Below, piece by piece: positions 1 to 7,486 of a stretch of 64,000 nt of DNA; the first letter of the stretch is position 1, and every line of letters starts with the position of its first letter. A model generated the notes under the pieces. That model was given only the letters and a program-made list of their open reading frames with translations. It was not told the DNA's origin and did not search any database. The position numbers and the translations under genes are program-made. Source of the stretch: CAZJYI01 sp964550025 (GTDB lineage: Bacteria > Verrucomicrobiota > Kiritimatiellia > UBA8416 > CAYOBW01); contig CAZJYI010000044.1 of the NCBI GenBank assembly GCA_964550025.1, forward strand, positions 1 to 64,000, written 5' to 3'.

Positions 1-106
1 CATATTAGGGGGAATCGCGGCGGGATTACTCTCCGGACCTTTTCGGATGCCCTCTGGCTAGCAGGGAGTTGGCCCGCACGCGTATAGCAGGAAGGAGCAA
101 AGAAGC

Positions 107-598
107 ATGCGCAATTCAGTAGTTCTGATCTGTACAGCGATGGCAGTTGTCGCCAGCGCAGGGATGGCGGAGGAGATTCAGATTCAAGACAGGGATCTTC
201 GGGTACGACGGCCACCCGGCCTGACACGCCGTCTGGCTGCCTTTTCCAGGTTCTACAAGATGGATAAGAAGCAACTCCAGGAGGAACTGAAGAGACTGCT
301 GAAAGACTATTCCATCGCCGAAAAGGCCGCGAGTGAAGCCGATGCTCATGCGGCAAAGGCAGAGGAAGCATACGAATCAGCGCCGGATGAGAAGAAACCG
401 GAAGAACTCCTCCGAATGCTGGAAGCGCAGGCTAAACGTCGGGATCCACATTCCAAGTTTCTCGGGATAAAGAAGGAGTTTGAAGCGGCAAAGTCAGCTT
501 ACATCAACAAGATTGCCAACGAACTGAGAGGAGTAGACGAACTGCAACCTCCATCGCCGGTCCAGAAACGTCCATCTCGGGACGCACGGCATCCGTAG
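107..598 (+). CDS. small secreted protein with helical, charged body
   Basis: The 163-residue product begins with a typical signal peptide (hydrophobic run at about residues 4-18, likely cleavage after AGMAEE or just before it). The rest is rich in Lys, Glu and Ala. Residues about 50-140 look like continuous helix or coiled coil, ending in a short Pro/Arg-rich tail. The start is well supported by a GGAAGGAG-like ribosome site 9-14 bases upstream of the ATG. I do not recognise a family. It is probably an exported periplasmic or surface-associated protein of unknown role. It stands alone, with no close partner downstream on the same strand. Confidence 0.6.
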   Translation: MRNSVVLICTAMAVVASAGMAEEIQIQDRDLRVRRPPGLTRRLAAFSRFYKMDKKQLQEELKRLLKDYSIAEKAASEADAHAAKAEEAYESAPDEKKPEELLRMLEAQAKRRDPHSKFLGIKKEFEAAKSAYINKIANELRGVDELQPPSPVQKRPSRDARHP

Positions 599-951
599 GT
601 CCCTCCGAGGTCGCACGGAGTGGTCTGGCGGGACGGATTGGTGAGGGGTAGGAGTGGGATTACGATTGGGGAGGGGAATGGCGATTCTCACCGATCATAA
701 TCGCACTCTCTGGCTCCCCGATCTCCCGCGGCGGCACATGGCGCATGGTTTTCGCTTCGGGCTTCCTGCTTGACGACCTTCCCTGAATGGCTACAATGTA
801 CCTATTCGACAACAGGGCGGTCAAAGCAGCAAGCAGAGCCTGTCCCTGTTTGCCGATGGTACTGGGTTCTGCAAAGATAACAAGAAATCCGGCCAGCAGG
901 GCGTTGCGCGCAACCGCACCTCGCGTTGATAGACTACGAAGGGAGGGTGTC
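599..951. other. intergenic stretch holding a permuted copy of repeat family C
   Basis: No convincing gene is seen in these 353 bases. An open frame continues upstream from the next gene, but it has no ribosome site and unlikely composition. Bases about 634-725 carry the palindromic repeat described separately. Confidence 0.6.
634..725. repeat. palindromic repeat family C, copy 1 (halves in permuted order)
   Basis: The stretch shows the right half of the element (GGATTGGTGAGGGG, then GGGATTACGATTGGGGA), followed directly by a left half (CCGATCATAATCGCACTCTC). The copies at about 5790 and 30136 have left half then right half. This looks like the junction of two adjacent copies, or a rearranged one. 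Confidence 0.7.
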
Positions 952-1224
952 ATGAGAGAGACCGTCACAGCGAAAGATGTCTTCACGCACCCGTTTTTCT
1001 CGACGGTATGCGTCATCTGCGTGTTCTTCATACTGCCGCAATACGGGACTGCCGTGGTCATGGTCGGCTGCGCCGCCATGTTGTCGGCTTACGTCGCGGT
1101 ATTGCCGGACAGTTTCCGCGGTCGGAGCGGTTCCATGATGACAGCAACTTGCCTGGTCGCTGCCATGTGGGTGTTTGCGGCGGTCATTACTGCACTGACC
1201 CTGATGGGAGAGATCCGAGGCTGA
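952..1224 (+). CDS. small three-helix membrane protein
   Basis: I place the start at the ATG at 952, preceded by GGGAGGG with good spacing, not at 787 where the open frame begins. This gives 90 residues with three hydrophobic segments (about residues 14-30, 34-50 and 62-83) joined by short polar loops containing RGRSG. It should be an inner-membrane protein. No family motif is recognised, and no neighbour suggests a function. Confidence 0.55.
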   Translation: MRETVTAKDVFTHPFFSTVCVICVFFILPQYGTAVVMVGCAAMLSAYVAVLPDSFRGRSGSMMTATCLVAAMWVFAAVITALTLMGEIRG

Positions 1225-1268
1225 GCACGGTTGGTTTCCTGCCGACCGCCCTGCCCCATCCGCAGGCT

Positions 1269-1424
1269 AGTTCCTGTTGCGGAAACCGTTCTGTGCGCTC
1301 TCAAGTAGCCTTCCGCCTGTGGCGGACGGAAGCAGGCTGAAACTGGGGCCAAAACGTGTCGTCAAAGGGAGGCCCGCGTTTCCGCCTGTGGCGGACGGGC
1401 TACTGTGTTTCCGCAGCAGGAACT
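1269..1424. repeat. 156-base nested palindromic element (MITE-like candidate)
   Basis: Terminal inverted repeats of 18 bases (1269-1286 and 1407-1424) match at 17 of 18 positions. Inside lie two copies of TTCCGCCTGTGGCGGACGG (from about 1311 and 1380), each able to form a small hairpin. The right end abuts the stop codon of the beta-helix gene on the other strand. No transposase gene is present. A duplicated target is not clear: GGCT lies next to both ends, offset by one base on the right. Confidence 0.5.
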
Positions 1425-1427
1425 GGG

Positions 1428-2852
1428 CTAGAAGCTGAGGTTCGCCCGGGGGTCGGTCGTGCCGACACCGCTTCCTCCGGTGGAGCCGTTGATGGCGGAG
1501 CTGGTCGTGCCCTGCACGATCGGACCGACGACGTTGCCCGCGGCGATCACGTAGTTGGTCCCGTTGCCGGAAGCGCAGTTGCGGATGATGACGTTCCCGC
1601 CGAGACTGACCTGAATCCCCACGGCGTTTTGAGTCATGTCGTTGCCTTCAGCGCGGGTGCCCGCCCTGTCAATGTAGATGCCGGCACCGCCCCTAGACAG
1701 CGCATTCCCGCCGCACAGGCAGCCTCGTACGACCGATCCACTCTTGACGAAGATCCCGTGACCCCGGTTGATCCGAACAACGCAGTCCAACACTTGCGAA
1801 GTCGATTCCGTCCGTATGCCGACCCCCGCTGTTGCCGTTGAACCGGAATGGGTGGTGAGGGTCCCCACGGAGGTGCACCTGGAAACCGTGCCGTAGCCGT
1901 CAAGCCAGATCCCGGCGGAAGTCTCCTCGGAGGAGGTGTTGCGATAGGCCGTGCAACTGTCAACCGTACAGGAGTCACCGCCGCGAATACCGGCTGGACC
2001 CTCGTTGGCCCTGGCCGTGCAGGCGACGATCGTGCAGCCGTCGAAGGCGAGGATGCCGTAACGGGTGTTGGCATTGACCGTGCAACCGCGGATCGTGCAG
2101 CCATGTAAGACGCCGATTCCATCCCGTCCATTGTCGGTTGCCACGCAATTGACAATGCTGACATCGCCACGGGTGTAGATTCCGTATTGTCCGTTGTCGC
2201 TTGCCACGCAGTTGACAATGCTGCCATCGCCGCCGACGTTGATACCGCTTCCGGTATTGCCCAGGGCGCTGCAATTCAGGAAACTGCAGCGGTCTTTCAG
2301 ACTGGCGCTGAACCCCGCCCCGTTTTCGGCCGCAACACAGTCCACCACGCGGCAACCATGGCCCAGCTTGAAGGCGGCCTCGGTGCACCCGGTCACGCGG
2401 ACATTGTCGATGGACGCTTGCGATACGCCGGAAGCATCAATGCCCATTCCGATCCCCTTGATCGAGCCATTCCGAATCCTGACGGCCTGGAGAGACGTTG
2501 TTCCGGCATCGACCGCCGCGCCCGTTGACTTGGGAAAAAAGGGGCCGCCGATCGAGAAACCGTTGAGATCGAGGGTAACGTTCGAGGCGACGATGCGGAT
2601 AGCATCGTTGGTCTTGCCCAGCGTGAGGTTCTTGCTCAGGTAGTAGGAACCGGAGCGCGAGATGATGTGGAGGGCCGCCCCGTCGCCCGGCAGCGTCGAG
2701 ACGTCGACCCGCGGTTCGACCTGTTCAAGTGTCTTGAGGGTGGGTTCAGGAGGACCGGGGGGGCTTAATGGCCCCTGCGCAATAAGCGCTACGGGGCCAA
2801 CGGCAAGCAGTACGGTAAGGACAAGAGCAAGGGCGCGTATGTCGGTTTTCAT
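1428..2852 (-). CDS. secreted right-handed parallel beta-helix repeat protein
   Basis: The product is 474 residues from the internal Met at 2852. This start puts a clean signal peptide (MKTDIRALALVLTVLLAVGP) at the N terminus; the open frame extends 23 residues further without adding anything sensible. After a Pro-rich linker comes the motif SGSYYLSKNLT and then VTLDLNGFSI. This is the usual entry to a NosD/pectate-lyase-like beta-helix in PVC bacteria. About 15 rungs follow, with recurring patterns such as SIVNCVA, NGxxGI and GCTV. It is probably exported and may bind or cut polysaccharide. No catalytic residues can be assigned, so activity is unknown. It is divergent from the methyltransferase gene. 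Confidence 0.8.
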   Translation of the reverse strand: MKTDIRALALVLTVLLAVGPVALIAQGPLSPPGPPEPTLKTLEQVEPRVDVSTLPGDGAALHIISRSGSYYLSKNLTLGKTNDAIRIVASNVTLDLNGFSIGGPFFPKSTGAAVDAGTTSLQAVRIRNGSIKGIGMGIDASGVSQASIDNVRVTGCTEAAFKLGHGCRVVDCVAAENGAGFSASLKDRCSFLNCSALGNTGSGINVGGDGSIVNCVASDNGQYGIYTRGDVSIVNCVATDNGRDGIGVLHGCTIRGCTVNANTRYGILAFDGCTIVACTARANEGPAGIRGGDSCTVDSCTAYRNTSSEETSAGIWLDGYGTVSRCTSVGTLTTHSGSTATAGVGIRTESTSQVLDCVVRINRGHGIFVKSGSVVRGCLCGGNALSRGGAGIYIDRAGTRAEGNDMTQNAVGIQVSLGGNVIIRNCASGNGTNYVIAAGNVVGPIVQGTTSSAINGSTGGSGVGTTDPRANLSF

Positions 2853-3049
2853 GGCCCAGATACGATCACACGGCGCAGGGGGTGTCAAGAAAGTACGAAG
2901 GGCCGACACTCGGCGGGCCATCAGACTCCTTCCACTCCGAACCCCGGTTGATTTGCAGCGGCTTCGCCGCTACCATCCTGGTGAATCGTCATGACCCGTT
3001 TTGCGGACACGGTGATTCCGAGACGGGAAGGGCCATCGAGGAGCGGAGT

Positions 3050-4222
3050 TTGAGCATTTCAACCAACGGGCGCCCTGTAGTCGATGAATCGCGGCAATCA
3101 CCGCCGCGGCCGGGTTCTGCGCCGGAGGAAAACCCCGAATACCTGTCTCGCCAGCTCATCACCTATATCGGGAACAAAAGAGCGCTTCTCGGCCTGATTG
3201 GGACGGCGGTGGAAGAGGTGAAGCGTTCCCTCGGCAAGGACCGCCTCAGGTTCTTCGACGTGTTCAGCGGCTCCGGGATCGTGTCCCGGTTCCTCAAGGC
3301 GCACGCGTCCCTGGTGGTCAGCAATGACATCGAGCAATACGCGGCCATTATTGCCCGGTGCTACCTGCGCAACAGACGTACGGTTGACCTGGATGCGCTC
3401 TCGAAGCTCGTTGACGACTTCAACGCCCGAGTGCTGACCGAGCCCCTTCCGATTGGCTTCATCGAGGAGCTGTATTCGCCTCGGGACGAGAAGCACATCA
3501 CGAAGGACGATCGCGTGTTCTACACGCGAAACAACGCTCGCCGCATCGACAACTACCGGCGGCTCATTGCTACCGCCCCCACGGAATGGCAGGAGCTTCT
3601 GCTTGGCCCCCTGCTGAGTGAAACCTCGATTCACGCCAACACGGCCGGCGTCTTCAAGGGGTTCTACAAGAACCGGCACACGAAGGTCGGACAGTTCGGC
3701 GGAAGCGGCTCGGACGCGTTGCAGCGCATCATGGGTGACATAGAGCTCCAGGCTCCCGTTCTCAGCAACTTCGAGTGCGACTACGAAGTTCTTCAGGAGG
3801 ATGCCAATGCCGCGGCCCAGACAGTCAAAGGGATGGACCTGGCTTACCTCGACCCGCCATACAACCAGCACCCGTACGGGTCCAATTACTTCATGCTCAA
3901 CCTGATTGCAGAGTATGAACGCCCGACGCATATCAGCCGCGTCTCCGGCATTCCGCGCGATTGGCAACGTTCCGGCTACAACGTGAGATCCCAGTCGCTC
4001 GACCTCTTCTCCGAGCTCGTGGCCGGCATAGACGCGCCCTATCTCCTCGTTTCCTTCAACAACGAAGGCTTCATCACGCCGAAACAGTTGGACGCACTTC
4101 TGGGCCGGATCGGCGAGGTGAGCACAATGGAGGTGCAGTACAACGCGTTCCGGGGAAGCCGGAGTTTCGCGAAGCGGTCAATCCATGTGACCGAACGCCT
4201 CTTCCTGGTCAGGAGGAGGTAG
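3050..4222 (+). CDS. D12-class DNA adenine-N6 methyltransferase
   Basis: The protein should methylate adenine N6 in a specific DNA sequence using S-adenosylmethionine. The N-terminal YIGNKRALLGLI matches the opening of MethyltransfD12 proteins. The AdoMet-binding motif FDVFSGSG is at about residues 67-75 and the catalytic DPPY tetrad at about residue 267, in the order expected for the alpha class. The length is 390 residues from a TTG at 3050 with GAGGAGCGGA upstream. The frame stays open to 2882, but that part runs into the promoter area of the opposite gene. Typical family members are 260-300 residues, so an insert or target-recognition domain of about 100 residues is present. No restriction endonuclease gene lies beside it, so it may be an orphan methylase. 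The start choice is uncertain. Confidence 0.8.
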   Translation: MSISTNGRPVVDESRQSPPRPGSAPEENPEYLSRQLITYIGNKRALLGLIGTAVEEVKRSLGKDRLRFFDVFSGSGIVSRFLKAHASLVVSNDIEQYAAIIARCYLRNRRTVDLDALSKLVDDFNARVLTEPLPIGFIEELYSPRDEKHITKDDRVFYTRNNARRIDNYRRLIATAPTEWQELLLGPLLSETSIHANTAGVFKGFYKNRHTKVGQFGGSGSDALQRIMGDIELQAPVLSNFECDYEVLQEDANAAAQTVKGMDLAYLDPPYNQHPYGSNYFMLNLIAEYERPTHISRVSGIPRDWQRSGYNVRSQSLDLFSELVAGIDAPYLLVSFNNEGFITPKQLDALLGRIGEVSTMEVQYNAFRGSRSFAKRSIHVTERLFLVRRR

Positions 4223-4276
4223 CCGCCCAGGGGTCATGTGCAACCGGCATCGAAGTACACTCGGCGATGCTCCTTG

Positions 4277-4540
4277 TCAGGAAGGCTGTCCGCGGCCTTT
4301 CAGAAACCGCGTGGACGCTGTTGTTCTGCCCCTCTCTTTCCTGACGAGGGAGACGAGTTCATCGGTTGTGACTCGCGCCTTGATGGATGGAACGTCAAGT
4401 GGTGATTTCTCTGTGAACTCAGGCGAAAGAGAGAACGTCCTTCCGTCCTTCCGTCGGATCAGTACTTTGCCGGACACTTCAGCCTTGTCCAGTACGCTCG
4501 AGAGTTTCTGGCGAGCTTCGGAGTATGTGTAGACTTCCAT
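4277..4540 (-). CDS. Phd/YefM-like antitoxin
   Basis: This 87-residue protein begins MEVYTYSEARQKLSSVLDKA, the usual N-terminal DNA-binding fold of Phd/YefM antitoxins, followed by a KVLIRRKDGRTFSL strand segment. The C-terminal half is charged and probably wraps the toxin. It starts 3 bases after the stop of the PIN toxin gene, so the two are translated together. The antitoxin is second in the operon, which is the reverse of the common order. Confidence 0.75.
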   Translation of the reverse strand: MEVYTYSEARQKLSSVLDKAEVSGKVLIRRKDGRTFSLSPEFTEKSPLDVPSIKARVTTDELVSLVRKERGRTTASTRFLKGRGQPS

Positions 4541-4543
4541 GCT

Positions 4544-4936
4544 TTAGACCTCCAGAACACGGACACCGATCTTCTCGGCCGCTCTCCTGAGCGGACGGTC
4601 AAGAGTAAGGAGCGGGGATGCGTGACGTAACGCACAATCAAGGAAGTATGCGTCATATGCGTACATGTTGTTTGCGGAGGCAATCGACACAGCATTCGCC
4701 AAGTCCACTGTCAGGTAGCGGATCGGAACGGACTGGAATATAGTCAAACCCCGTTGGGCATCTTCCAGACTCAGTCGATGCTGCTTCAGCATCGACGAGA
4801 ACGCATTCCCGATCTCCCATGGGATGGATCCCGGCCCAACCAGGTTGTGGCCGGTAGTCATCTCGACCACGCGATCTCGCTCGGGTTCATCAATGATGAC
4901 AGCGAGGATTGCCGAGGCATCGATCACAATGTCCAT
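4544..4936 (-). CDS. PIN-domain toxin (VapC-like ribonuclease)
   Basis: The 130-residue product has the PIN-domain acidic residues in the right places: Asp in MDIVIDAS, Glu in PWEIGNAF, Asp residues in YDAYFLDCA, and Asp in LLTLDRPL. PIN toxins are Mg-dependent endoribonucleases that cut tRNA or rRNA when unbound. An AAGGAG ribosome site lies 6 bases before the ATG, and a strong promoter lies just upstream. It forms an operon with the Phd-like antitoxin that follows. Confidence 0.82.
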   Translation of the reverse strand: MDIVIDASAILAVIIDEPERDRVVEMTTGHNLVGPGSIPWEIGNAFSSMLKQHRLSLEDAQRGLTIFQSVPIRYLTVDLANAVSIASANNMYAYDAYFLDCALRHASPLLTLDRPLRRAAEKIGVRVLEV

Positions 4937-4962
4937 GGCGACTCCTTTCTCTCACAATGAGA

Positions 4963-4992
4963 CAATTGTACAACAGAAAGTCGTCGTGTCAA
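4963..4992 (-). promoter_or_regulatory. sigma-70-type promoter of the PIN/Phd operon with small palindrome
   Basis: On the minus strand there is TTGACA (4992-4987), a 16-base spacer, then TACAAT (4970-4965), close to consensus. The palindrome ACAATTGT overlaps the -10 box and is a possible binding site for the antitoxin. The start of translation is about 30 bases downstream. Confidence 0.6.
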
Positions 4993-5379
4993 TCCTCTTG
5001 TGGCAGAACGCATGAATTGTGACGATCCATGTCATGAATATCGATACACACCGGCTGACCCAGGATCCGGTATTCACGACATGGACATTCAATGCCGGGC
5101 CGAGAGAGGGGCTCGAGGCCTGCGGCGAGCGAGAGTTCCATCAGCCTCAGCTCCACAAGGGCGGTACCGGCCCAGACCGTAGCGCCGGCTTTCCTTGTCC
5201 AGCCGAAGCCCGTCGGGCGAAGGAGGAAGCCGGTGACGAGTGGGGCCGGCATCCTGCCGGCTCCCGACTGACCTGCCGAGACGAAGTTTGGAGCGATGTG
5301 AAGGAGGGTGCCCGTCTTCGCCGGCGCCTTTGGCTTGGCTGCGTCGCGGCATTCTTCGCGAGCTACCGCTCGCGAAGAA
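4993..5379. other. gene-free stretch between toxin promoter and tRNA
   Basis: No supported gene. It contains a small perfect hairpin around GCCGGCATCCTGCCGGC (about 5246-5262), a related GCCGGCTTTCC...GGAAGCCGG pair at about 5182-5234, and the 13-base-stem hairpin next to the tRNA. Confidence 0.5.
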
Positions 5380-5380
5380 T
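5351..5380. repeat. perfect 13-base-pair hairpin directly 3' of tRNA-Ser
   Basis: ATTCTTCGCGAGC (5351-5363) and its exact complement (5368-5380) flank a 4-base loop. On the minus strand it starts at the final base of the tRNA CCA end. It could aid transcript termination or 3' processing, but no run of U follows, so a repeat insertion is equally possible. Confidence 0.6.
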
Positions 5381-5467
5381 GGCGGAGGAGGTGGGATTCG
5401 AACCCACGGAGCCTTGCGGCTCAACGGTTTTCGAGACCGCCCCGATCGTCCACTCCGGCACCCCTCC
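5380..5467 (-). tRNA. tRNA-Ser (anticodon CGA)
   Basis: The minus strand folds as a class II tRNA of about 88 bases. The acceptor stem GGAGGGG pairs with CTCCTCC (one G-U pair). There is a long variable arm (GTTGAGCCGCAAGGCTC), a T loop GGTTCGAATCC and an encoded CCA end. The anticodon loop reads CTCGAAA, giving CGA, which decodes the serine codon UCG. Confidence 0.92.
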
Positions 5468-5689
5468 GTGATGGGTATTGCGGATTGCGGAATGTGGATT
5501 GCGAAATGCCCGACAGGCACGCGAATCACCCTTCCCAATCTCATTGGACGGCAGGCACGATACGGAAAGCGCGCGGGGAAGTCAAGCAAGGGCGCACGGC
5601 AGTTCACGCACGTCCCGTAGATCCTGTTGATCCTGTCCAGCATTCCCGTTTGTGGACGTTCTGCAGCGTGCGCCCCGTCTCGAGATCCA

Positions 5690-5710
5690 CTCGCTCACGC
5701 TCGTGGCTAC
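5690..5710. repeat. repeat family D, single arm
   Basis: Twenty-one bases beginning CTCGCTCACGCTCG are identical to the left arm of the hairpin at 41137-41191, with flanking identity (TCCA before, AG after). Confidence 0.6.
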
Positions 5711-5789
5711 AGTCTTTTCGTTCCATTGCGGCGGCAAGAGCCAGCAGAGATCGATGTCGTCTGTTGCAGAACCCGCATCGTGATGCACG

Positions 5790-5890
5790 ACCCTCCCCGA
5801 TCGTAATCGCACTCTCCGGCGCACCGATCGTCGCAGAGCGATACCCGAGGCGATTGGTGAGGGGGAGGAGTGGGATTACGATCGGGGAAT
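5790..5890. repeat. palindromic repeat family C, copy 2
   Basis: This element of about 100 bases has inverted ends. The left arm TCCCCGATCGTAATC and the right arm GGGATTACGATCGGGGA are part of a 21-base inverted repeat with one mismatch. The middle contains CACCGATCGTCG and GGCGATTGGTGAGGG. It ends about 30 bases from the stop of the GltD-like gene. Confidence 0.75.
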
Positions 5891-5920
5891 GGGATAGCAG
5901 GGCATGGGATCGTGTGCCGG

Positions 5921-7486
5921 TCACGTGACATTCCGTGAGGCCAGCGCGCCGGTGGGGCAGGCCGCGACGCATTCTTCGGCCGCGGTGGTGAGGGCCTGCC
6001 CGAGCGCCTCGTCGAACGGCACGCCGATGCGGACCTCAAAGCCGCGCCCGACAAAAGCCAGGCCCAGGCTCTCCCCGCGGGCCCGCGTTATGCGCACGCA
6101 CAGGCCGCACTTGATGCACTTGCCGGGCTCGTAGACGACGCTCGCGTGCTGCCGGAATTGCCGGAACGGCCCGCGATTGTCCGGCCGGAAACGTCTCTGC
6201 TTTGCGTCCAGGGCTTCGCAGTAGTCGCGCAGGGCGCAGGCGTCCGCCTTGCGGCAGTCGCAATGCAGGCAACGCCCCGCCTCGCCGGCCGCCTCTTCCG
6301 GTCCGAATCCACCGTCTTCCCCGGGAGCCGTCCGCCCGTCGGGCACGGCTTCCGGCATGAACGCTTCGACTTCATTCGGCAGCAGTTTCCCGATCCTGGA
6401 GTTGAACCGGTTGGCGGGCCCCGTCACCGTTCCGGTCTCCAGAAAGGCGGCTACCGACAGGGCCGCGGTGCGCCCCGCGCCGACGGCGTTCACGGCCTTT
6501 CGCGCCGGACGTACGGCATCGCCCGCGGCGAAGACCCCGGGCAGGGATGCTGCGAGCGTCCGCGCGTTGACCTTGATTCCGTTCTTTCCGAGCGGGACAT
6601 CGGGCCACCTTGCGCGGCGTTCCTCGTCCAGCTCGCCGCAGGCCAGGATCACGGCATCGAAGCTGTTGCGCAGCGTTTCCAGGCGGGCCGCATCAACCTG
6701 CTCCCCGAAGCGGAACTCCGCCCCGAGGCGTTCGATCGCCGCGATTTCCGCATCGAGCAGGTCGTGCGGCAGTTCTTCCGGCGGCACTCCGTAGCGCAAC
6801 ATGCCGCCCGCGGCGTCGCGCTCGTCGAAAAGGGTGCAGGCGTGGCCCCGCTCCAGGAGATAGTACGCCGCCGAGAGACCGGCCGGCCCGCTGCCGACGA
6901 TCGCTACGCGTTTGCCGCTCGTGGGTGCGCACTCCGGTTTGTAGGGCTCGGGTTGCGCGAGGTCGGTGTCGCCTGCGGCGCGCTTCAGGAGCATGATAGA
7001 GACGGCCGTGTCCTTCTCGCTCCGGCGGCAGCCGCGCTCGCAGGGGGCATGGCAGATGCGGCCCAGGACAGCCGGCAGGGGGATGTGCGCCTTGACCGTC
7101 GCCACGGCGGCGCGCATGTCGCCCGCCGCAATCTGCCGAATCATCAGCGGGATGTTCATGTGCGCCGGACAAACAGCCTGGCAGGGGCCCACGCAGTCAC
7201 CGAGATGGTCGCTCAGGAGAAGCTCCAGCGCCATGCGCCGCGCGGCGATCACTTCGTCGCCGTTTGCGTCGACCCGCATGCCGTCGCCGGCTTCGGTCGC
7301 ACACGAGGGCACAAGCGTTTCGGCGTCGTTCACGCGCACGACGCACACGAAGCAGGAGGTGCCCGCCGCAACGCCGTCGCGGTGGCAGAGGGTCGGGATG
7401 TCGATGCCGGCGGCCCTGGCGGCGTCGAGAATCGTCGCGCCCTGCTCAACCGTCACGTTTTGCCCGTCGATGGAAAGCTCAGGCAT
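5921..7486 (-). CDS. 2Fe-2S/GltD-like flavoprotein of an electron-transfer complex
   Basis: This is a 521-residue electron-transfer subunit. Residues 1-80 form a NuoG/HydA-type 2Fe-2S domain (PTLCHRDG, then SCFVCVVRV and PSCAT). Residues about 95-185 resemble the Fe-S helical domain of the glutamate synthase small subunit (CVGPCQAVCPAHMNI, CHAPCERGC). From about 190 an FAD domain starts with VAIVGSGPAGLSAA and ends with GVFAAGDAV. The tail has CIKCGLC and ECVAACPTGAL cysteine clusters. The second Rossmann domain that binds NADPH in GltD seems absent: the chain runs straight from VILACGE to the FAD-closing segment. NAD(H) chemistry is therefore probably done by the NuoF-like partner. The start overlaps the partner's stop by 8 bases. 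No H-cluster hydrogenase motif is present. Confidence 0.8.
   Translation of the reverse strand: MPELSIDGQNVTVEQGATILDAARAAGIDIPTLCHRDGVAAGTSCFVCVVRVNDAETLVPSCATEAGDGMRVDANGDEVIAARRMALELLLSDHLGDCVGPCQAVCPAHMNIPLMIRQIAAGDMRAAVATVKAHIPLPAVLGRICHAPCERGCRRSEKDTAVSIMLLKRAAGDTDLAQPEPYKPECAPTSGKRVAIVGSGPAGLSAAYYLLERGHACTLFDERDAAGGMLRYGVPPEELPHDLLDAEIAAIERLGAEFRFGEQVDAARLETLRNSFDAVILACGELDEERRARWPDVPLGKNGIKVNARTLAASLPGVFAAGDAVRPARKAVNAVGAGRTAALSVAAFLETGTVTGPANRFNSRIGKLLPNEVEAFMPEAVPDGRTAPGEDGGFGPEEAAGEAGRCLHCDCRKADACALRDYCEALDAKQRRFRPDNRGPFRQFRQHASVVYEPGKCIKCGLCVRITRARGESLGLAFVGRGFEVRIGVPFDEALGQALTTAAEECVAACPTGALASRNVT

Larger units (their letters stand above)
5468..5920. other. gene-free stretch of interspersed repeats
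   Basis: I see no gene here. The stretch is built from repeat pieces: GGATTGCGGAATGTGGATTG at about 5479-5500; a GATCCTGTTGATCCTGTCC unit at 5621-5639, like that at 21604-21622; a single arm of repeat D at 5690-5710; and a full copy of repeat C at about 5790-5890. Confidence 0.6.

Noticed and set aside
787..951. N-terminal extension of the small membrane protein
   Set aside because: A strong ribosome site precedes the internal ATG at 952; the extension adds no recognisable sequence.
2882..3049. Upstream extension of the methyltransferase
   Set aside because: No ribosome site, unlikely composition, and it overlaps the start region of the divergent beta-helix gene; the TTG at 3050 is better.
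5921..7486. Iron-only hydrogenase subunit
   Set aside because: The N-terminal 2Fe-2S domain is hydrogenase-like, but the H-cluster motifs are absent and the core is GltD-like.
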